A stretch of 48,921 bases of DNA from Flavobacteriaceae bacterium (lineage in GTDB: Bacteria; Bacteroidota; Bacteroidia; Flavobacteriales; Flavobacteriaceae). Positions 45,186 through 48,921 of this stretch are shown piece by piece; within the stretch, counting starts at the first letter, position 1, and each line of letters opens with the position of its first letter. Under the pieces are notes generated by a model that did no database searches, was not told where the DNA came from, and worked only from the letters and a program-made list of their open reading frames with translations. The position numbers and the translations under genes are program-made. The stretch covers positions 1-48,921 of the forward strand of contig CANBOV010000008.1 in assembly GCA_947371275.1 (NCBI GenBank). Reading direction: 5' to 3'.

Positions 45186-46982
45186 ATGTCAGCAGAAGCT
45201 CACAACCACGATCACAGTCACGACCACGAACACCACCATAAGGATACGTTCATTACTAAATATATTTTTAGTATTGACCATAAAATGATTGCCAAACAGT
45301 ATTTGATTACGGGTATCATAATGGGTATTATTGGGGTAGGTATGTCTATGCTTTTCAGAATGCAATTAGCGTGGCCAGAGGAATCTTTCAAAATTTTTAG
45401 TTTCTTCCTAGGAGAAAGAATGGCTCCAGGTGGTGTAATGAATAATGAAACCTATTTAGCGCTAGTTACTATACATGGTACTATCATGGTATTCTTTGTA
45501 CTAACCGCTGGTTTAAGCGGTACTTTTAGTAACCTACTTATTCCACTGCAAATTGGTGCACGAGATATGGCGTCTGGTTTCCTTAACATGATTTCCTATT
45601 GGTTATTCTTTGTCTCAAGTGTGGTAATGGTATGTTCCCTATTCGTTGAATCAGGACCTGCCTCAGCAGGATGGACAATCTATCCTCCTTTAAGTGCCTT
45701 GCCGCAAGCTATTTCAGGATCAGGTGCAGGGATGACACTTTGGTTGGTTTCTATGGCTATTTTCATTGCCGCATCATTATTAGGTTCTTTGAACTATATA
45801 GTGACCGTAATCAATTTGAGAACTAAAGGAATGTCAATGACTAGATTGCCTTTAACTATTTGGGCTTTCTTTATTACAGCAATTATCGGAGTTATTTCAT
45901 TCCCTGTGTTATTGTCTGCTGCTTTAATGTTAATCATGGACAGAAGTTTCGGTACTTCTTTCTTTTTATCTGATATATACATCGCTGGTGAAGTTTTACA
46001 TTACCAAGGTGGATCTCCTGTATTATTCGAACACTTATTCTGGTTCCTAGGACACCCTGAAGTATATATTGTATTATTACCTGCCTTAGGAATTACTTCA
46101 GAGGTTATTGCAACGAACTCACGTAAGCCTATCTTCGGTTACCGAGCGATGATTATGTCAATTATTGCTATTGCGTTTTTGTCAACAATCGTTTGGGGTC
46201 ACCACATGTTCATCTCAGGGATGAATCCGTTCTTAGGATCGGTATTTACCTTCACAACATTATTGATTGCTATACCGTCTGCGGTTAAAGCGTTCAATTA
46301 CATTACTACCTTATGGAAAGGTAACCTACAATTAAACCCTGCAATGCTTTTCTCAATCGGATTAGTTTCTACCTTCATAACAGGGGGTTTAACAGGTCTT
46401 ATCCTTGGAGATAGTACGCTAGATATCAACGTACACGATACCTATTTCGTAGTAGCGCATTTCCACTTAGTAATGGGTATTTCTGCACTTTACGGTATGT
46501 TTGCCGGGATCTACCATTGGTTCCCTAAAATGTTCGGTAGAATGTTGAATAAGAACTTAGGGTACGTTCACTTCTGGGTAACGGCAATTTGTGCTTATGG
46601 TGTATTCTTCCCAATGCACTTCATAGGAATGGCTGGTTTACCAAGAAGATATTACACAAACACCAACTTCCCACTATTCGATGATTTGCAAAATGTAAAC
46701 GTAATCATTACTTCTTTTGCATTAGTTGGAGGAGCATTCCAATTAGTATTCCTTTACAACTTCTTTAGTAGTATTTTCTACGGTAAGAAAACAGTTCAAA
46801 ATCCATGGAGATCAAATACGTTAGAGTGGACGGCACCTATCAAACACATCCACGGTAACTGGGAAGGTGATATTCCAGAAGTACACAGATGGCCTTACGA
46901 TTATAGTAAACCAGGTCACGATGAAGATTTCGTTCCTCAAAATGTACCCATGAAAGAAGGTGAAGAAGTATTACACCACTAA
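45186..46982 (+). CDS. ctaD: Cytochrome c oxidase subunit I
   Basis: A 598-residue heme-copper oxidase core with twelve helices, where O2 is reduced and protons are pumped. Landmarks are the low-spin heme ligand in TIHGTIMVFFVLT, the His-Tyr cross-link region GHPEVYIVLLPALGI, the CuB ligands in WGHHMFISGM, and HDTYFVVAHFHLVMG with the remaining heme His pair. The N-terminus is strikingly His-rich (HNHDHSHDHEHHHK). It is the last gene before a terminator. Subunits III and IV are not in the window. It probably joins ACIII in a supercomplex, as shown in Flavobacterium johnsoniae. Confidence 0.97.
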   Translation: MSAEAHNHDHSHDHEHHHKDTFITKYIFSIDHKMIAKQYLITGIIMGIIGVGMSMLFRMQLAWPEESFKIFSFFLGERMAPGGVMNNETYLALVTIHGTIMVFFVLTAGLSGTFSNLLIPLQIGARDMASGFLNMISYWLFFVSSVVMVCSLFVESGPASAGWTIYPPLSALPQAISGSGAGMTLWLVSMAIFIAASLLGSLNYIVTVINLRTKGMSMTRLPLTIWAFFITAIIGVISFPVLLSAALMLIMDRSFGTSFFLSDIYIAGEVLHYQGGSPVLFEHLFWFLGHPEVYIVLLPALGITSEVIATNSRKPIFGYRAMIMSIIAIAFLSTIVWGHHMFISGMNPFLGSVFTFTTLLIAIPSAVKAFNYITTLWKGNLQLNPAMLFSIGLVSTFITGGLTGLILGDSTLDINVHDTYFVVAHFHLVMGISALYGMFAGIYHWFPKMFGRMLNKNLGYVHFWVTAICAYGVFFPMHFIGMAGLPRRYYTNTNFPLFDDLQNVNVIITSFALVGGAFQLVFLYNFFSSIFYGKKTVQNPWRSNTLEWTAPIKHIHGNWEGDIPEVHRWPYDYSKPGHDEDFVPQNVPMKEGEEVLHH

Positions 46983-47004
46983 TTCTTTCTCTTAGATATA
47001 TAAT

Positions 47005-47034
47005 AAATGCCTTTCCTAATCGAAAGGCATTTTT
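47005..47034 (+). terminator. Terminator of the act-cox operon
   Basis: AAATGCCTTTC (47005-47015) pairs with GAAAGGCATTT (47022-47032) around CTAATC, then T. The ruvB promoter begins immediately after. Confidence 0.88.
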
Positions 47035-47035
47035 A

Positions 47036-47062
47036 TTTGCAATCAACTTTGTTATATATTTG
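47036..47062 (+). promoter_or_regulatory. Promoter of ruvB
   Basis: TTTG at 47036-47039, a short 15-base spacer and a perfect TATATTTG at 47055-47062. Transcription would begin at about 47067, the first base of the ruvB ATG. Confidence 0.6.
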
Positions 47063-47066
47063 TAAT

Positions 47067-48089
47067 ATGAACGATAATCTCAATCCTACTAATTCTAATT
47101 TCAATCCCGAGGAGCTTGACCTTGAAAAAAAGTTAAGACCGCTTTCCTTTGACGATTTCACCGGACAAGAACAAGTCTTGGATAATTTAAAAGTCTTTGT
47201 TGAAGCAGCCAACCAACGAAATGAAGCGCTAGACCATACGCTTTTTCACGGGCCTCCCGGTTTGGGAAAAACAACACTTGCCAATATATTAGCAAATGAA
47301 TTAGGGGTTGGAATTAAAATCACTTCGGGCCCAGTACTCGATAAACCAGGCGACCTAGCCGGTTTATTAACCAACCTAGAAGAACGGGATGTATTGTTCA
47401 TTGATGAGATTCATCGTCTCAGCCCCGTAGTAGAAGAATATTTATATTCTGCAATGGAAGATTTCAAGATTGATATCATGATTGAGTCGGGTCCAAATGC
47501 AAGAAGCGTCCAAATCAACTTAAATCCGTTTACTTTAGTGGGTGCAACAACCCGCTCCGGACTTCTTACAGCTCCTATGAGAGCTCGTTTCGGTATTCAG
47601 AGCAGATTACAGTATTATAACACAGAACTCCTTACAACCATCGTCCAACGAAGTTCCAGCATTTTAAAAATGCCCATCACTATGGAAGCCGCTATTGAAA
47701 TAGCCGGTAGAAGTAGAGGAACACCGCGTATAGCCAATGCATTACTTCGTCGAGTACGTGACTTTGCCCAAATAAAAGGGAATGGTAAGATTGATATCGA
47801 AATAGCGCGGTTTTCTTTAAAAGCTTTACATGTAGATGCACACGGTTTAGACGAAATGGACAACAAAATCCTAACCACCATCATTGAAAAATTTAAGGGC
47901 GGACCAGTAGGATTATCCACTCTTGCTACCGCCGTTTCCGAAAGTGGCGAAACCATAGAAGAAGTATACGAGCCATTCTTAATCCAAGAAGGTTTTATCG
48001 TTAGAACTCCTAGAGGTAGAGAAGTAACCGAGAAAGCTTATACGCACTTAGGCAAAATCAAAACCAATATCCAAGGAGGTTTATTTTGA
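47067..48089 (+). CDS. ruvB: Holliday junction branch migration ATPase RuvB
   Basis: A 340-residue AAA+ motor that drives branch migration with RuvA. Walker A is [19 protein letters not shown], Walker B is [12 protein letters not shown], sensor 1 is [20 protein letters not shown], and the C-terminal winged helix includes [21 protein letters not shown] 47067 is chosen: the frame extends 20 codons upstream through the oxidase terminator and promoter. Its stop overlaps the TTG start of queG by three bases. Confidence 0.96.
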   Translation: MNDNLNPTNSNFNPEELDLEKKLRPLSFDDFTGQEQVLDNLKVFVEAANQRNEALDHTLFHGPPGLGKTTLANILANELGVGIKITSGPVLDKPGDLAGLLTNLEERDVLFIDEIHRLSPVVEEYLYSAMEDFKIDIMIESGPNARSVQINLNPFTLVGATTRSGLLTAPMRARFGIQSRLQYYNTELLTTIVQRSSSILKMPITMEAAIEIAGRSRGTPRIANALLRRVRDFAQIKGNGKIDIEIARFSLKALHVDAHGLDEMDNKILTTIIEKFKGGPVGLSTLATAVSESGETIEEVYEPFLIQEGFIVRTPRGREVTEKAYTHLGKIKTNIQGGLF

Positions 48090-48921
48090 TTAACAACAAA
48101 GAAAAATATACTCAATTTATTAAAACCGAAGCCCAACGCCTCGGTTTTTTGTCTTGTGGTATCTCAAAAGCGGGCTTCCTAGAACAAGAAGCACCTCGAT
48201 TGGAAAAGTGGTTAAATCAAAACCAACACGGCTCCATGAGTTTCATGGAAGAGCATTTTGATAAACGCTTAAATCCAACCCTTTTAGTAGAGGACTCAAA
48301 AAGTGTCATCTCGCTGCTACTCAATTATTATCCTGCCGAACTACAAAATTCAGACAGTTACAAAATTTCTAAATACGCCTACGGCAAAGACTACCACAAT
48401 GTCATCAAACGTAAAGTAATCAAACTGCTAAAATCCATCAAAAGAGAAATAGGGGATGTGTCAGGAAGAGCCTTTGTAGATATTGCCCCCATAATGGATA
48501 AAGCGTGGGCCGCCAAAAGTGGTCTAGGGTGGATCGGTAAAAACAGTAACCTGTTAACCCAAAAAGTAGGTTCCTACTATTTTATAGCCGAATTAATTAT
48601 CGATTTAGAATTACAATACGACAATCCAACGACCGACCATTGCGGAACCTGCACTGCCTGCATCGATGCTTGCCCTACACAAGCCATCATCGCGCCCTAT
48701 GTAGTAGACGGCAGTAAATGCATTTCCTATTTCACCATTGAGCTAAAAGAAAACATGCCCCTAGAAATGAAAGGCAAAATGGACGATTGGATTTTTGGCT
48801 GCGACGTCTGTCAAGACGTATGCCCCTGGAATAAATTTTCTATACCGCACAACGAAACTGCTTTTACGCCCTATCCCGAATTACTCTCGTACTCCAAAAA
48901 AGATTGGGAAGAAATTACAAC
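48086..48921 (+). CDS. queG: Epoxyqueuosine reductase, 3' end cut by window edge
   Basis: At least 278 residues of the cobalamin- and iron-sulfur-dependent enzyme that makes queuosine from epoxyqueuosine in tRNA. Recognisable parts are the opening [38 protein letters not shown], and the two [4Fe-4S] motifs in [16 protein letters not shown] and [12 protein letters not shown]. No in-frame ATG precedes the conserved N-terminus. TTG at 48086 is chosen because AAGGAGG lies seven bases upstream (48073-48079) and it overlaps the ruvB stop, giving translational coupling. The C-terminus lies outside the window. Confidence 0.92.
   Translation, partial: MINNKEKYTQFIKTEAQRLGFLSCGISKAGFLEQEAPRLEKWLNQNQHGSMSFMEEHFDKRLNPTLLVEDSKSVISLLLNYYPAELQNSDSYKISKYAYGKDYHNVIKRKVIKLLKSIKREIGDVSGRAFVDIAPIMDKAWAAKSGLGWIGKNSNLLTQKVGSYYFIAELIIDLELQYDNPTTDHCGTCTACIDACPTQAIIAPYVVDGSKCISYFTIELKENMPLEMKGKMDDWIFGCDVCQDVCPWNKFSIPHNETAFTPYPELLSYSKKDWEEIT

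Noticed and set aside
47007..47066. Upstream extension of RuvB by 20 residues
   Set aside because: Those bases form the oxidase terminator and the ruvB promoter, and known RuvB proteins begin near the Met at 47067.

Overview
This window comes from a Flavobacterium-like member of the Bacteroidota (Flavobacteriaceae). The DNA is AT-rich. Two genes end in type IX secretion (T9SS) sorting domains. Many genes are preceded by the Bacteroidota promoter TTTG-N(17-23)-TAnnTTTG rather than a sigma70 promoter. The last 14 kb hold an alternative complex III (ActABCDEF) plus aa3-type cytochrome oxidase cluster typical of flavobacteria. Most genes are chromosomal core genes. I see no insertion sequence, prophage, CRISPR array or rRNA.

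Layout. 1-6 kb: a truncated sensor kinase (-), a flavin reductase-like protein with a DUF3127 OB-fold protein, aat, tag with a queuosine-precursor transporter (-), and a FISUMP-domain lipoprotein (-). 6-8.2 kb: an exported M3 peptidase. 8.4-11.4 kb (-): ribosomal operon rplM-rpsI-rpsB-tsf with structured intergenic regions. 11.6-14 kb: a LacI-family regulator, then an exported ankyrin protein paired with a secreted DOMON-like T9SS cargo. 14-17 kb: polA (-). 17-19.5 kb: an OmpR/PhoB-type two-component system flanked by two matching promoter/operator blocks, a possible small RNA and a 55-residue exported Ala/Lys/Pro-rich protein. 19.6-25.3 kb: a metallophosphoesterase, a cysteine-free thioredoxin-fold protein, a polysaccharide deacetylase and a large DUF2723 membrane protein. 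25.5-31.3 kb: tRNA-Gln(UUG), a tandem universal stress protein and the rimP-nusA-infB operon with a terminator in its leader. 31.3-35.4 kb: a P-domain T9SS protein, an unknown exported protein whose reading frame runs through its own terminator, and a convergent SPOR-domain protein. 35.6-47 kb: actA-F and cytochrome oxidase subunits II and I. 47-48.9 kb: ruvB and a truncated queG.

The most interesting unit is the two-component system at 17-19.4 kb. Its upstream region and the promoter of the downstream small exported protein share a direct repeat (CTTCATTT twice, 11-base period) placed at the same distance from a TAnnTTTG element. This predicts a self-contained regulon: kinase and regulator, a possible small RNA that ends in a terminator just before the regulator gene, and a small basic exported protein. 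Other points worth checking are the thioredoxin homologue with no cysteine, the gene whose stop codon lies about 200 bases beyond a strong intrinsic terminator, the rimP leader attenuator, and an SSB-like acidic tail on the DUF3127 protein.
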